Assembly: GCA_964017145.1 (NCBI GenBank)
Contig: OZ024848.1
Coordinates: 1,996,501-2,060,500, forward strand
Origin: Agrocybe praecox
Lineage: Eukaryota > Basidiomycota > Agaricomycetes > Agaricales > Agrocybaceae
Direction: 5' to 3'
Length of the DNA: 64,000 nt
Within the stretch, counting starts at the first letter, position 1, and each line of letters starts with the position of its first letter. A program made the translations under genes and the position numbers. This document shows positions 47,275 through 60,192 of this stretch, in pieces. The notes below the pieces were generated by a model. The model made no database searches. It saw only the letters and a program-made list of their open reading frames with translations, and was not told where the DNA came from.

Positions 47275-50249
47275 ATGCTTCTCAAACTCATTCCAGCTCA
47301 TACCGAGCCCACTATTCACTTTTCTCTCTCTTTTGCTGATCTGCCACCTGGCCTACCTACTCCAGGAGCATGGACAGCTCAGCTGGCCCAACTCATGCTC
47401 GAAGACCTCGAAGTGCCTTCCACGCTTCACGCTCTTGACAGAGCAGTCGGTATGACATGTCTTCTCGAGGAAGTTGAGCTTGATATCGCATTGGGTGAAA
47501 TCAGATGTCGGTTCATTGACGGTAAAGTGGAGAGCTGGGGATTTTGGGAAGGGATTACAAGTGCCGGCTTTAGCCAAGACGGGGGTCTATATGGCAAAAG
47601 GTTGACAAATGCTCTGGAAAGCATCGTCAAGGATGTGAACGAGAGTACAGTCGAGGATAATCGTGCTGCTCGAGAAAGAGAATGGGAGAAAGAACAAGCA
47701 GGAAGGAGGGGCAGGTCAATGTCTGTCTCAACGACTACATCAGCGAGAAAAACTAGCGCACCCAGTGGCAAGGTCTCCCGCCATAAAAAGCAGCGCTCCT
47801 TCTTCATGCAAATTGTCTCCTGTGTTGGGTATGTTTTTTTCTGACTTAACCATGTTTAATCAAGCCTTATATGCATGCTACTAGATCCATCATTAATTTG
47901 ACTGGTCCATCGTCCCAAAGTTTATCTCGATTCAATACCTCTCCTTCATCTTCCACAATCACTCAACACCAAGCGTATTCCGTCACATATAACAGGCCAC
48001 AGCCGGTGCCGACGACATCCACCCGCGCTCGTGCTCTCCGTCGTGCAGCACGATCAGCTCTGGTCGACACTTTCCGTCTTTTTGTCCTCACCGAACTTAT
48101 CAATAGGCTCCCTGGCCCAGTTGTAGAAGACGACCTACGACGTGCCCGCCAAAATGTTTCTCCCTCCGCAAAATTGGTTCCAAGGCGAGATCCCATCAAT
48201 TTCACTGTGTGGGTCTTGCACAGCATCAGGAGGCGCGCTTTGGAGAGAATGGAGCGCATACTGGAGGAAGCAGACCTAGAGTATAAAAGTCGAAACCCCA
48301 GTCGGATGGGCCGCACGTCTGATGACATAGCCCGAGGGCTCGTAGCGACGACAATGGAAGTCCCTCTTTCTTTCTCTGATGACGAAGAAGATATTACCGA
48401 CAGAACTTCAACTGTTTCTTCTTCGAACACTGTCCCAGAGCTTGACTCTTTAATGGAAGTGGACTCTGACTCTGACGATGGGAGTTCGTTACATACACCA
48501 TCGAGTTCCTCGCATACCCATGCTTGGCCAGCAGCAGGAAACAAGTCTGTATCAGATGCATCATCCGTAACCTCCTCGAACGACAGCCTGCCCAGTCCTC
48601 CAGTGCCCCCGAAAGACAAGCGATCATCAGTTATGGCCAAGCCTCAACCGCTAGCTAAGCAACATTTCGTTTCGGCGCCTGTACCAACGCCCTCTCAGAC
48701 GCAGCACCTCTCGCCCGCTGCTCTGCACGAGTATACGGACTTGCTCGATCTCCGCACCCGCCTTGGCCAGCTTCTTCTGTTCGCAGGCAGTCAAACGCGT
48801 GTCATTGCGGACGAGAAACGCACTCGCCTACAGGTCCTTGCTGTGAAAAGCCGAAGGCGTGCATGGTCTAATCGAGCACTATCGCTTATGGCCAGGTCTC
48901 AAGCTGGCCTGGGTGGACAAGATGCTTATGGGTTAGCGACAACGTTCCGTAGCTCGCCATTGGCAAGGTACATGTGGACCGCCGAGGATCTGGAGACAAT
49001 GTCGTCATCGTCGAAATCTTCCTCTCCAACTTCGACAATTTCTTCAAGGTCTTCTGTGCGCTCTACTAACCGACCTAGGCTAAGGCCCAAGATTCAATAC
49101 GATTTGGAGTCCATGATGATGTCGGAAGTCAACACTGAACCTTTTGTCGGACAAAACCGCAGTGTTGAAGATGATGACCTCTTTGATTCTGACATGGAAC
49201 CAGCTGCCTTTACAGAAATGAAGGAGAATGCAAGCTCCTCATCTCTGGGAGTTGGTTCTACGCAGAGGCAACCCACTGCACGCAAAGTCAGCATCTCCTC
49301 GCGTGCTCCTTCAGAGAAAAATGGATCTATCATCGGGCGGCTTTTTTCGGTGAGCGAGGAGTTTGATGGAGAGGTCCAGGACCACTATCCTACTGAGGAC
49401 GAGGAAATATACCATTTCACAAGCTCTCACAAGTCTTCTTCTACAAGACACTCAAACAGTCGGACTTTCATGGGCTGTGACGAGATTAAGGTTCACGATA
49501 GCGAGGGCAACACCTTCGAAGGTCCAAGAGAAACTGAAATTCAGTTAGGGTTTACTGAGTTCGGTGACCGTCAGGTGCCTTCCGACATCGACCCAGATAC
49601 AGAAAGCGGGTCGGAAGTGCGCCTTACGGAACAGGCTCGTTCTAAACCCACTTCTCGTGCGCGTACAGCGAGTATGATGGGTGCACTGTTACAGCGAGCC
49701 AAGAGCTCTCTGCAATCAAATAAAGAGAAGGAAGTTCGCCAAGAATTATCGAAAAACAGCCTTTTGTGCCAACCTGTCCCTTCGTCGGTCTTGAACCAAT
49801 CGCCTGCACCCGCTCCGATTCCTGCACCAAAACTTCAGATGCAGTCACAACTCCGTCTGAAGCGATCAGCGTCTCCCTCCGGTGATGCCCAGGTTCAGAA
49901 ATCTGTCAAGATTCCTCGTCCGATTCCTGCGATCTACGAAGATGCCGAGGTGGACATGGAGCTGGACCTTCAGTTCCGGGTTGGGGAATATCGTCAGTCA
50001 GAGTCCATCGAATTCATTGGTATTCAGGATGTTTCTCCTGGGATGACTGTCGATCCTGAAAACGAGAAAATCGAGTTCACGCTTTCTATGGATCTGCCCA
50101 AGACCACGAGGCGAAGACGCGAGAGAGCCAACTTTGAGTACCCAACCAAACCTCTTGCTAGACATGAGTTCGAGGATAATCTCAGGCCAAAGTTGGAAAG
50201 CATTTTTGTTCAACCTGAGACCGTTCCCCAGTCTCTGGATTCGTTCTAG
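47275..50249 (+). CDS. Unrecognised Ser-rich protein (972 aa)
   Basis: Two exons (47275-47828 and 47885-50249) join in frame over a 56-bp intron. The first 100 residues look globular (IHFSLSFADLPPGLPTPGAW, then LEEVELDIALGEIRCRFIDG). Next come a basic charged segment, a helical part rich in Arg (ARALRRAARSALVDTFRLFV) and a long disordered Ser/Glu/Asp-rich tail with many SS and SP runs. There is no signal peptide or membrane helix. It resembles uncharacterised basidiomycete proteins with a conserved head and phospho-rich tail, but I cannot name a family. Its codon use and clean frame mark it as a real gene at the edge of the stable region. Confidence 0.8.
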
Positions 50250-51918
50250 GCATTCTTCATTCTTGTCCTTGTTTTTTTTTTTATCCTGCATCTACCTTTC
50301 ATTTGCTGTTCTTGATCTTCGCATTTCATCGCATCCAAACAAAACGCATACACTCATTTTTTCTAGTCATCATCTAATTTTTACGACTCTTAATCTTGGT
50401 CACGTTTTTTCACGTTCCTTCCCGTCATTTCTTCTTGCGGTATCGGCACATTGCTGTAGGCCCAAACGTTAAACTTTTCTTTTCCTCCATTGGTTTTTTC
50501 ACTACATTCGCCGCACTCCTCCCTTTCTCATTCTGTCCCGAAATACCCCTCCATACATATTCCCTATCCCTGACACCTACACAAAACCATCTCCTCCACA
50601 TACATATATCTCATCAATCGAACACGCTACCTACCCGCGGTCCTGATCCCCTTTGTCACCAGCCCGTCGGCATCCTGATTCCTTACACCGTTTGTGACCG
50701 CTATTCTAGCGTCCTACAAAAAGAAGCTAATGTCCGCTCAAGCCTCAAGCAATAGCATACCACGCTCATTAATACCCCCTTTCACATTGGCCCCATCACA
50801 TCGATACCCCTTGCAATTCGAACTTCAACCCCTCGACAGACCTTGATCGATATCCATTGACTTAACTTAATTCTTTCACGAGTTTTATGTGCTCGCTTGC
50901 TCTTCAACTTAATTCTGTCATCACTATACAGCCTTGTCTACATACCTCTGCCGCCGTCTTCGCCAGTACCTCGTGTATCATAGTTCCTGAACATAGACGT
51001 CCACTGTTTGGCCTCCATTTTTTTCTCTAATTCAGGGCCCGGGGTCTTAAGTTTTCTATACGGTTAATCGGTACGTAGTATTACCGTCCCAAAATACTCG
51101 TGCTCTGGACTATGCGCAGCAGACGGGTATTGTAACACCCAAGTGTTTCATTGGCTGAGGCATATAGTAACGCGCTCTTTAGCATTGATATGGTTCTTCC
51201 ATTTTAACGAACGCTATGTAAGACGACACAGCATCCCAACCCTGCACTGTGTGGTCAGCGCCAATTCAACGTCGACTTGGAACGCTCCAGCGCTGTTCTT
51301 GTACGCCGCGGCGTATTTCACGCATTCATTTCATCCGACGGCCCAATTTTGACATTTAATAACATACTGCAGAAGATAAAAAATTATATGAGCTTATCTA
51401 CTGGGTTGTGTTTCGGTACAAAAATGACTCGGGATTGCGTAGCGCGTATGTAAACAGTAAAATTGGCAATGAAACGAGTAAATTCTCCCCGCGAATGAGG
51501 CGTGAAGCTTTTGACGTTGACGGCCGAACTATGTACGTATGAATGTACTTACGTTCCAGGTAAGAATAAATAAATTTTTGATTGTCAATCCTTCTAATTT
51601 TGAATCCAAAGCTAATCGTTTACTAACGACATATTGCGTTGAAACGATGTCGGGCGCATCAAGAAGGTACTTGATCCGCGAAGTTGGGACTTTTGGTTGG
51701 GGCAGCGGACTCGTAAGACCTCGCGCATGAACAATAGATATCAGATATCGATATCTCTGACGTCTGTCGAATTGTGGTTTTATAAATCCCGTTGACGTTC
51801 AGCGCGGTAAGTAATTCCGAGGCTCCTTGGGGGCTTCGGGGACCAGGAGGACGTATAAAGATGGCATGATATTTTTTTCATTGGGACGAAAGCGCTGGCG
51901 CCGACAGAACATCTTACC
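50250..51918. other. Intergenic, CT-rich then AT-rich
   Basis: It contains the 3' UTR of the preceding gene and a pyrimidine-rich run (50250-50760). A palindromic ATATCAGATATCGATATC stretch at about 51737-51756 is the only notable structure. No gene is supported. Confidence 0.5.
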
Positions 51919-53655
51919 ATGAACATCAATAATACTAGCTCAATCAGCACTGGTGCTGAGCGTCAAGAGTTGGAGAAAATATACAGATCGAATTTGATCC
52001 CTCTCTACGTTGTTCGTGAGTCTTGACTCTTCCAAGATTTCTAGAAAGAATGTGGATTATTTACTGATTGTGCAGTGACTGCTCTCGTTTGGGTTCTTCA
52101 CGATTATTGTGCGTATCTGTCTCAACCAGCATCAAAGAAAGCGATGTTTACTGAGTGGTGGCGGTGCCAATAGTTGTGACGCTGGAAGACGAAGTGAGTA
52201 CATTGTATTCACATGCATTATATCAAAAGTTGATCGGTTGAAATTTCAATTGACCTGAAGGTTACCTACATTTGGGTGAGCTACGCGATGCAGACTTTTC
52301 TCGTCCAATCTTACTGCAAAACTGACGTGATCCTACCCTGTAAACCAGTCCCAAAAACGCAGCTTCGGAAAAATGATGTTCTTCTGGGTACGTCGCAAAA
52401 TACTATCTATTTGATTTCTCAGACTTGCTAAAACGTGTATAGATTCGCTACTACACCATAATCTTGGTGGTATTTGACGTGGTCCAGATACACAGCTTTG
52501 CGATACCAGGAGTGGTGACCCGAGAATTGTAAGTTGACTCCAGTCAAGGCCGAAACCTCGGGCGCTAATTTTGACGATAGATGCATCGCCATGGATCCTA
52601 CCACGAGAATAATGGGCGCTTTAGGTCTTTGGTCAGTGGAAATTATCATGATGCTGAGGATATACGTTCTCTTCAATCAATCCAAGCGGGTGATTTTAAA
52701 TCGTTATCTGCCTGTATCTGCCTGGAAGCTTATCATCGCCGTATATACCGACAGGTGATGTTCTTCAATGCATTCCTATTCGCCATTTCAATTGGAGGGT
52801 TTCTCGGAATCATGATTGTGAACGCGTTGGGAAGGAGAGCCGCGATATATCGCTTAGCCACGCTTCCAAAGCTTGGATGCCCTGCTATTAACGGTGGAAG
52901 TCAATGGGCGCAATGGATACCTGGTACGTAAAACTTGCCAGCGCCTTTTTCTTTTCTCCCGTTTGCTGAGGAGGACAACACTCTTCGTAGCCATGCTATT
53001 CGAATTTGTCCTTTTCGGATTTGCCATATACAAAAGCATCGTTTCGAGGTCGGCCAACATGAAGATCAATGAAAGGTCAACTCTATCCAGAATACTGTTG
53101 AACGAAAATATCGTGTATTTCGCCATGTAAGTCTTGTAAAACACACAGAGTGACGAAAAATTCTTACTGGATGAAACAACTAGCGTTGCCTGTCTCCTCT
53201 TCTTTAACAACCTAATGGTAGTGGTGAGTTTAAATTCTACTTTGTCCATCAAGCCTTACAATTTCATTGGAATCTGACTTCTGACTTTTGTGCCATTAAA
53301 GGGAGCAACTCGAATTCCATGGTTTGGATTTGGTCCATTCCACGCGGCCTTGGGTATCACAACGAGCCGCATGATGATCCATCTTCGCAAATTCTCAGTG
53401 CAAAACCTAGAAGGAGACCCACAGGACATGAAACTCCCAACATTAAACTTCGCCACCGACGAAGACGTAGAATCTGCACTAGGCTCAGATTCAGTCATCG
53501 TCATTTCTGACCAGTGGGAATCCGATCCAACATCGCCCGTTCGCGCCGGCTTGGAACCGCACGCGCACCGGAAGTTGTCGTTCTTTGACGACCCAGCCTC
53601 CAACGAAGCAGGATCTTCTCATTCACATCCCACGGAAAACAGTTTTAACGTGTGA
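51919..53655 (+). CDS. DUF6533 multi-pass membrane protein (365 aa)
   Basis: Eleven exons join in frame: 51919-52015, 52076-52108, 52174-52193, 52261-52275, 52349-52387, 52443-52528, 52581-52689, 52755-52923, 52991-53126, 53184-53223 and 53302-53655. The diagnostic DUF6533 segment HDYFVTLEDEVTYIW is at about residues 42-56. About seven hydrophobic helices follow (for example IILVVFDVVQI, then FNAFLFAISIGGFLGIMIV, and IVACLLFFNNLMVV), then a hydrophilic tail with acidic and Ser clusters. The family is expanded in agaricomycetes; its function is not established, though the topology resembles a receptor. Four consecutive exons of 33, 20, 15 and 39 bases are unusually small. Confidence 0.82.
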
Positions 53656-54124
53656 GCATGCAGGAGTTACAAGAACATGTCCCAGAATCCTACTCGGCGA
53701 TAATCACGCGATAACCGCGCCACAGTTCCTTCATGGGGCCAAATTGAAATTGTCATCGCGCAGTTTCGCAAGTCCAATATGGAAGGCAACCTAATCAAAG
53801 ATCGACGGGCGCCAATACAGCTCCAATTGGAAAGGAGGGTGCCTCAATCATGGCGAAACGTTACAAGCGAAGCGAGTCGCGCAATACATAGGGCGCTCCA
53901 TTCGTGGCCGAGATGACAAGTACTAAATACTAGCTTAGCAGTGTCAGTTTCCGGACCTATGTCCAAATTTACTGTTGTAAAGCAATAAAACGACAAAGAA
54001 AACTAAACCAACGATGACGTACTCTCACTTTACACAAAGCCCATGTAAAAATTGCGGATGAAGGAAAACCCCAATGGTTTCGTAATATACTTTTGGATTA
54101 TGAAGATCTCGGGAAATGACGACA
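53656..54124. other. Convergent intergenic spacer
   Basis: Lies between two tail-to-tail genes, with AATAAA-like signals (AGCAATAAAACG at about 53980). No gene is supported. Confidence 0.5.
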
Positions 54125-56002
54125 TTACGTCTGTTCCGCAATGACCAGCTTCTTTCTCTCCGACTTGGGCTTGCTTTCTCCAGCACGGGTGTGTTTTCGC
54201 CTCCTCTCTTCTTTGACTCTTCTTGCTTCCAACATGGTGTTTTTGAGCTTGTTCGTCTGGTGGACAGATTTGGGCAGGTGACGCGTCCTGTGTGGATTGA
54301 GAAAAAAATAAATAGCAATCAGCAACCGGGCGCGTTCCGGGGGCACCAAAAAATCCGTGACTGACCGTGCAACTCTGTCAACCTCGCTGTCGACTCTCCA
54401 TCTCTCCTTCAAACTTTCTCTGTACTCCATAGCTGCGCGTTCCCGAGCAGTGATGACGCCCAGCTTATCAGAGGCCTTCGCTTTCCATATACGCACGTTC
54501 CCATCATCCGAACCGGAGAGCACGAATCTGGCGTCCGCCGAAAATATTGAAGACGTAACTCTAGTGATGTAATGGACGCCGATCAGTCTCGCATACGAGA
54601 GTAAGAATTGTGGTGAAAAAACATTACCTTTGCATCCGTTTTGTATGATATACTTCTGGCTGTCTGCCTTTTCCTTCTTGCCATATTCTAACCGTCCTAT
54701 CCCATCCACCACTGACAAATTCCAGACCTGTGGGACTCCAATCACACGACATGACCGCAGCAACGTGAGCTTTGTATATCTGAGTAGGGGCATCAAGGTG
54801 TCGGATGTCGAAGGTATATAGATTGTGATCTTCCGAGGCCAAAAGGATGGTCGTAGGAAACGTAGGCGACCATGCGAGGGAGTTGCTTTGCATCTAGAGG
54901 TGGAATGATGAATTGACGAGAATCAGAATCCGTTAATCAACAGAATGTGCAATACGAAAAGATCTGCCGGGCGAACCTGCATTACTACTCGCCGTTCCGC
55001 TTTTCCTGTCCGTATATCGTACAAGGTGAATGTTCGATCAGAACCGATACTAGCCAGTACTGATGACTCGCTCATGTTGAATCTAACAGATGTGATTGTT
55101 TCTGTTGATGTTGGGAAAGTCAGGTTAGAGATAGGTGCACTCCTACCAAGGGTGATGTTAGCCATTATCTCAAGAATCAAAAAAAAAAGGTTGAGCGCAC
55201 TTTGTCTCGTCCCATATCTGCACTGTATTTGATGCAGTAGCAAAGAGAGGCTCTGTTCGGTGATGGTCAATTGAGCTAAATGTATGGTAGTCAATCAAAA
55301 TTTTAAAGTATATATGGTTAGAATGACACAAACTTGAATGCCGCTTTCCCAGGGAAGACATTCAATGGCTGCCGAAGATAGAGTTTATGTGGTTGTTGTT
55401 ATACAGATGAAAGGAACTCACTGTCTCCGTACTACTACTATCGCCGCTTGCTGACCATAATTTGACATTGCGATCCACACCGCAGGACAAAAGTCTCTCT
55501 CCATCTGGCGAAAAACATAGCCCAGATACTTTGCCCTTATGCGCCTGAGGAAGCTTTGTTATGGGTTTCCGTGTAGCAAGGTCATGTAGGATGATCCCTG
55601 GTAATTGGAAATAGAAGTTCATTCGTTCAGTCAGTGATCATCTTCCGTAGAGTTGAGGTATTCACGCACATACCTCCGTCCCAACTTCCACTGGCAACGC
55701 TTGTAAGAGAATCTGGTCTCCGACATAGAACCTCCACTGCGTCAATATGACCTTCCAAGCTATCCACGAACGGTTTTGCGAACATTCGATCCATCTTCGC
55801 CGCGTTCAGGGCTCGAGTTCTTTCTCTGGCCCGGGCGAAAGGATGCATTAACGGATTAAGATTTCGTGATACTGGAGTCGGGTCTCCAGGCCGCATGGGC
55901 AGATGCATGGCGGGATCATGTTGGAGGACTGAGATTTTCTGTCAAAATAAATTTTCTTGTCAATTGAGCGCGGAGTGTAATCGTTGTACGACGCACCACC
56001 AT
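54125..56002 (-). CDS. SOF1: SOF1/DCAF13-type WD40 ribosome biogenesis factor (447 aa)
   Basis: Nine exons on the minus strand: 56002-56000, 55938-55674, 55597-55422, 55368-55334, 55275-55201, 55142-54977, 54893-54628, 54560-54366 and 54287-54125. They total 448 codons, the family's usual length. The N-terminus (GDPTPVSRNLNPLMHPFARA, then RALNAAKMDRMFAKPF) and the C-terminal Sof1 domain (GVITARERAAMEYRESLKER, then HLPKSVHQTNKLKNTMLEAR) are diagnostic. WD40 repeats lie between. The protein joins the U3 snoRNP/SSU processome in the nucleolus for 18S rRNA maturation. The start is inferred: an ATG at 56002 followed directly by a GT donor restores the expected MKI.. start and the frame. The alternative is the in-frame ATG at 55908. 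Confidence 0.92.
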
Positions 56003-56803
56003 GCCTATCCGTCGAATGTGGTCTTGTATAACCCGGATCTTCTTGCGCAAGGTGAAGCTGAACCTCGGGCAATAGTTTGTGAGATGTTTCGTTAACAAAA
56101 TGAAGGAATTCAAAGAGTAGTAAAGAAATCAAATGAGCATTACGTAAGTTTATACATCAGAACTAAATGATCTCGGGGCGCTCTTTATGACTTGACATCA
56201 ACATACAGCATTGCATTGACAGTTAACTATTACCGTTCGCAGTCTCAGTGTATATCATATCTTTGGTCTTTCAGTGAGATTCTTCAGTTTTATGTCGCAT
56301 AATGCTCACTACTTGTGAGCTCAGGCTTTCCTTACTATGGAATGACCTAAAACAACTTTGATATCAACCATGCGTGAGCTTGAGAAAACGCCTGACATAT
56401 GGATACGAGAACAGGTTTAAGAGCTTGTATAGCAACGGTCCCGGGACGTGTTGCTAATGATAGCTGATGATGTCCTTGGGCCGTGGTTAAACGACACTCA
56501 AGATGGCAACGCTCTTCAATCAGTGGTAATCCGACGCACCGCTGTCCTTCTCTCTCTCCATTTCTCCTCCATTTTTCTTGTTCTTTTTTTTCTTTTTCTT
56601 CAAGAAACAGGCGCGGGTCTATCGCTTGCAGCAGCCAGTCTGCATTCCACTCTTTTATTCAGGACTCTTTTTGTCGTCCAGGCCCAATAGCTATCTTTCC
56701 CGAGTCTCCCTGCAACTTTACAGCTTAGTTTGAGGATGCCCTGCTGGTCTGGAGTACATTGACAATTCCCCCATCGACTTCGCAAACTTTAAACGCGCAG
56801 TAA
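56003..56803. other. Divergent promoter region
   Basis: Lies between SOF1 (-) and the membrane protein gene (+). It includes a T/C-rich run (56550-56605) typical of fungal core promoters. Upstream exons of the plus-strand gene may lie here; an ATG at 56503 followed by MATLFNQ and a GTAATC donor is one candidate. Confidence 0.45.
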
Positions 56804-59800
56804 ATGGGATCCATCTGCCTGTCATCGGCATCGATCCTCCGCTGTGCTCCTTTAACACAATTAGAAAACATCCTTCTGATAGTTCCTACGGCGTTGGAGG
56901 TCATATTTTCTACTTCTTTGATTTTCGCGAAATGGGGTACCGGGAGGTATGTCAAGAAACCATATCTTCGCTTGTAAATATCCTAACGAACGTGCAGGAG
57001 ACATTTGTTACTCACAGCGGAGGGATGGTCATATTTTGCACTAAGCATGGTTCAGCTCTTATCTTACATCGTTCCCGCCGTGCGGGGCGATCTCTCTCTG
57101 TTCCGAGGGTTTGATTCAGGAATAGGTGCGTTAAACTGGGTCCTTCAATTACATTTATGAAGTCTGACGGCAACCGTCGCCCTCATTATCTCACGTAACC
57201 TCAGGAGTCGCTTCTTTTCTTCCGGTTTTCTTTTATACTTTTTTTCTTTATCTATTTTCCAGCGGCGAACTCGTAGACGCTGTCCCGATTCGTCTCAAGA
57301 ATGTCGCCAAACTCGCCCTTATTATCTTTGTTCCTGCCATTGTCATCTTCAATGAGATAGCTTCATTTATCGGGGTCACCATACGTAAGTCTGGAATGTT
57401 TGTTAATTAATACGTTTACTTATTGAATTTGTACAGGTAATATACCGTCATCCGTTAAAGGTCAAACTATGATAGCAATTGGATTTACTGGCAAGAATGA
57501 AGAGGGTCTCTGGACCTTCTTCACCAGCTTAACCCTCGCCCTACTTGTCGTCTACCAAGCCGCTGTATTCTGTTTGGCGTTCTTTCGACTCATACAGGCC
57601 CTTCTCAACCAACGCAAAATCGAAAACAAAGGTTCAGACAAGGCCCATTTTGTCAATGGCATAGGCTGGATATCGGCTGCTGCAAAGTTGGGTGCTGTGG
57701 AAACAGTTGTTGGTTTTGGTGGAGGAGACTTCGGGTTGGATATGACTAGGAGGATCTTGAGGATGCTATCGAGAGCTTGCATGTGTATCGGTGTGGTCAA
57801 AGGGTGCGTCTTATTGCCTTGCTAGACTCTTGGTTTTTGTATCCTAAATTCGAGCATGGACTCAGCGTGGACGTTATCGAGGATTTCCAGGCCGTCCGTA
57901 CTGAAATTGTGAGCGCTGGTAGAGGTGGTCGTCAGGAATTCCCTCAGCCTCGCCTCAAGCAATTCATCTCGGATCCTCGTCTCAGTACATTCCGTCAACT
58001 CTCTCCTACGGCAACGGGTTTTCGTGGTTCTCCTGACTCTACTTCCTCTGATAAATATTTCTCTTCCAATGAGAAGGTACAACCGCTTAAAGCCCCCCAT
58101 TACACGACGACCTCTCAGCGCCAATCCAGGCAAACATTGCAGTTAGGTCTTCCGGGTTTGGACTATTACCCCAGCATCAAAGAGCAGTCAGAAAAATCCA
58201 GAGTAACTGTCCAATTTAACAATGGCACACCTAGGCTTTACATGCGGTTCTCAAGGCTCGATGTTCCCAACCCCGGGCTTATCGAAAACACTCTCAAGAG
58301 TCGACCACAGAGCGAATGGTACTCTAGTGGGGAGAAAAGCAGGCCATTCACCCAGTCGAGCTATTACTATGATCCCGAGAAGAATTCACTCGACTTCGAC
58401 ACGGGAGCGCTGCAGCAGCCCAAACCTTCTTTCCATCATGAAAAGGCAGACTCTACATATCGGGACTCATTGCATTCAACACCATCACTCAACGGTCCGT
58501 TTGAAATTGTCAACACTCCAGTACGCAAGCTTTCGCAAGAAACAGCCAAGCCACGCATCGTTCGCACTCGTTCGAAGAGTGAATCCTCCAAGGCAGCAGC
58601 TACTCCAATTATCACCACACCTCTTCCACATAACCTCACCCCTGAAACGATGGCTGTAATGGCCTTCCCAGAACCGATATATCATCCAGCTGTTCAACCA
58701 CAACAACCATCGAGACCGCCAACTCAGGAATTCAATTCAGCAAGGGTCAAGTCCATGGCAAGCGTGAAAAGCGTGCCAGATTCAATACAAGCCGTGCGTG
58801 AACTCGCCAGTCAGTTCCCAGGCCCTCCGCCGCCTTTCCAGTACATGCCTGAATCTGAAACTCATTCATCGTGGGAAGAGGATAGCAGGACAAGCACAAT
58901 GTATCCTCCTGGTGGTATGACGCCTCAAGCTCTCGGCTCGCCTTCAGAACTGGGTTTCAAGAACGGGCTTACCAGTCAATTTTCTCCAGCTGCCAAATCT
59001 TCGGTCGTCTATCTCGGAAAAGCGCCCGTTACTCCAAAAAACAGGGCCTTTATAAATTCCCAACAAGCTATTGATCCATTTGAGGACGAAGAAGACTCGA
59101 GAGCGGACTACGAGTTATCGTCTAAGCCTGTCTATGCGCCTGTTGGCAAGCCATTGCGTGAATCTCTAAAGGTCGTTGTACCACTATTCGTCAGTAGAAC
59201 TCGTGCCTTGCCAGAGGTCCCTCAAACTGCGCAGGCGGTTACTCCAGGAACAACGGTGTCTGGAATATCCATGCTCGAATTGATGGCCCGAGAGACGGGC
59301 GCAGAAGATGACCAATACCTTGATCTGGGGATGGCTTTGGATACGGGAACGTCCAGACAATTCAGGCCAAATCCGACCTTTCCGCCAACACCTCGCAGGC
59401 TCTCAACCCTTAGGACACCTACAACACGCAAGTACACTCCAAAGGACGAAAGGTTCAGCAGGATCGCAGAATGGGTAGACTCAAGCGCTAATGTGGCCGC
59501 TGCGAAGGAACAGGTCGAGGCAGAGATGCCAGCGCGAGATATGTCGTTGCAGAACTTGCACGACCGGGGCAAAAGCATCGACAATCTCTCTATCCCATGG
59601 CCCAAGACAAATAATATTCCAGGACAGAATGACGGTCAACAATCTGGCAGAGGTGACGCGCCTTCAAAGAAGAAACCTCAACTATCGCGGTTGAAGAGCG
59701 TCGGTCGGGTACCAAACCAGAAGACACCTGTTTTGATGGAAGCCAGGCATGCTAGGGCGAGTCTTCATTTGCGACCTATTATAATCCCTCCCAAGAACGG

Positions 59801-59948
59801 GAATATGCCCGAAGCCATACAAGTTGAGTCTGGTAGCTTAGAGTCAGTCGGGTATGGGAAAGGTGTCTTGAGAGATTCGGAGGTTCTTGGGATGGAAGGG
59901 GACTTTCCTGCGAGAGGGAAGAAAGTACAGGCGATGACTCACTTCTAA
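56804..59948 (+). CDS. Unrecognised multi-pass membrane protein with long disordered tail
   Basis: The N-terminal part has hydrophobic helices (TALEVIFSTSLIFAKWG, then YFALSMVQLLSYIVPAV, VAKLALIIFVPAIVIFNEIA and FFTSLTLALLVVYQAAVFCL). Introns lie at about 56951-56997, 57384-57436 and 57805-57870. The last exon (to TAA 59946-59948) encodes about 690 residues rich in Ser, Pro and Gln with no fold visible. The C-terminal frame and the exon at 57437-57804 are secure. The 5' end is not: I could not join the exon ending near 57125 to that starting near 57263 without a frame problem, so an exon there or the start codon is misplaced. No family is assigned; the gene shares its promoter region with SOF1. 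Confidence 0.62.
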
Positions 59949-60192
59949 CACTGCGGAATCATATCTCTTTTTTTTTTTCGCCTTGTTGTAATATTATTTG
60001 GGTTTCCTTTTGTTTTGATAATTTTTCTTCTTGTTTTGTATGTCCGACCGTCACGGTATTATACTACGCTCGTTCCTATCCTGATAACGCAGGAACTGTA
60101 AGAAATCGATGATTTTCATGACTTCCGAAAGTTTGAGAATGATCCAAGTTGCAATAAGATAAGTGTACAAAATACAATAAGTGAAGATAGTA

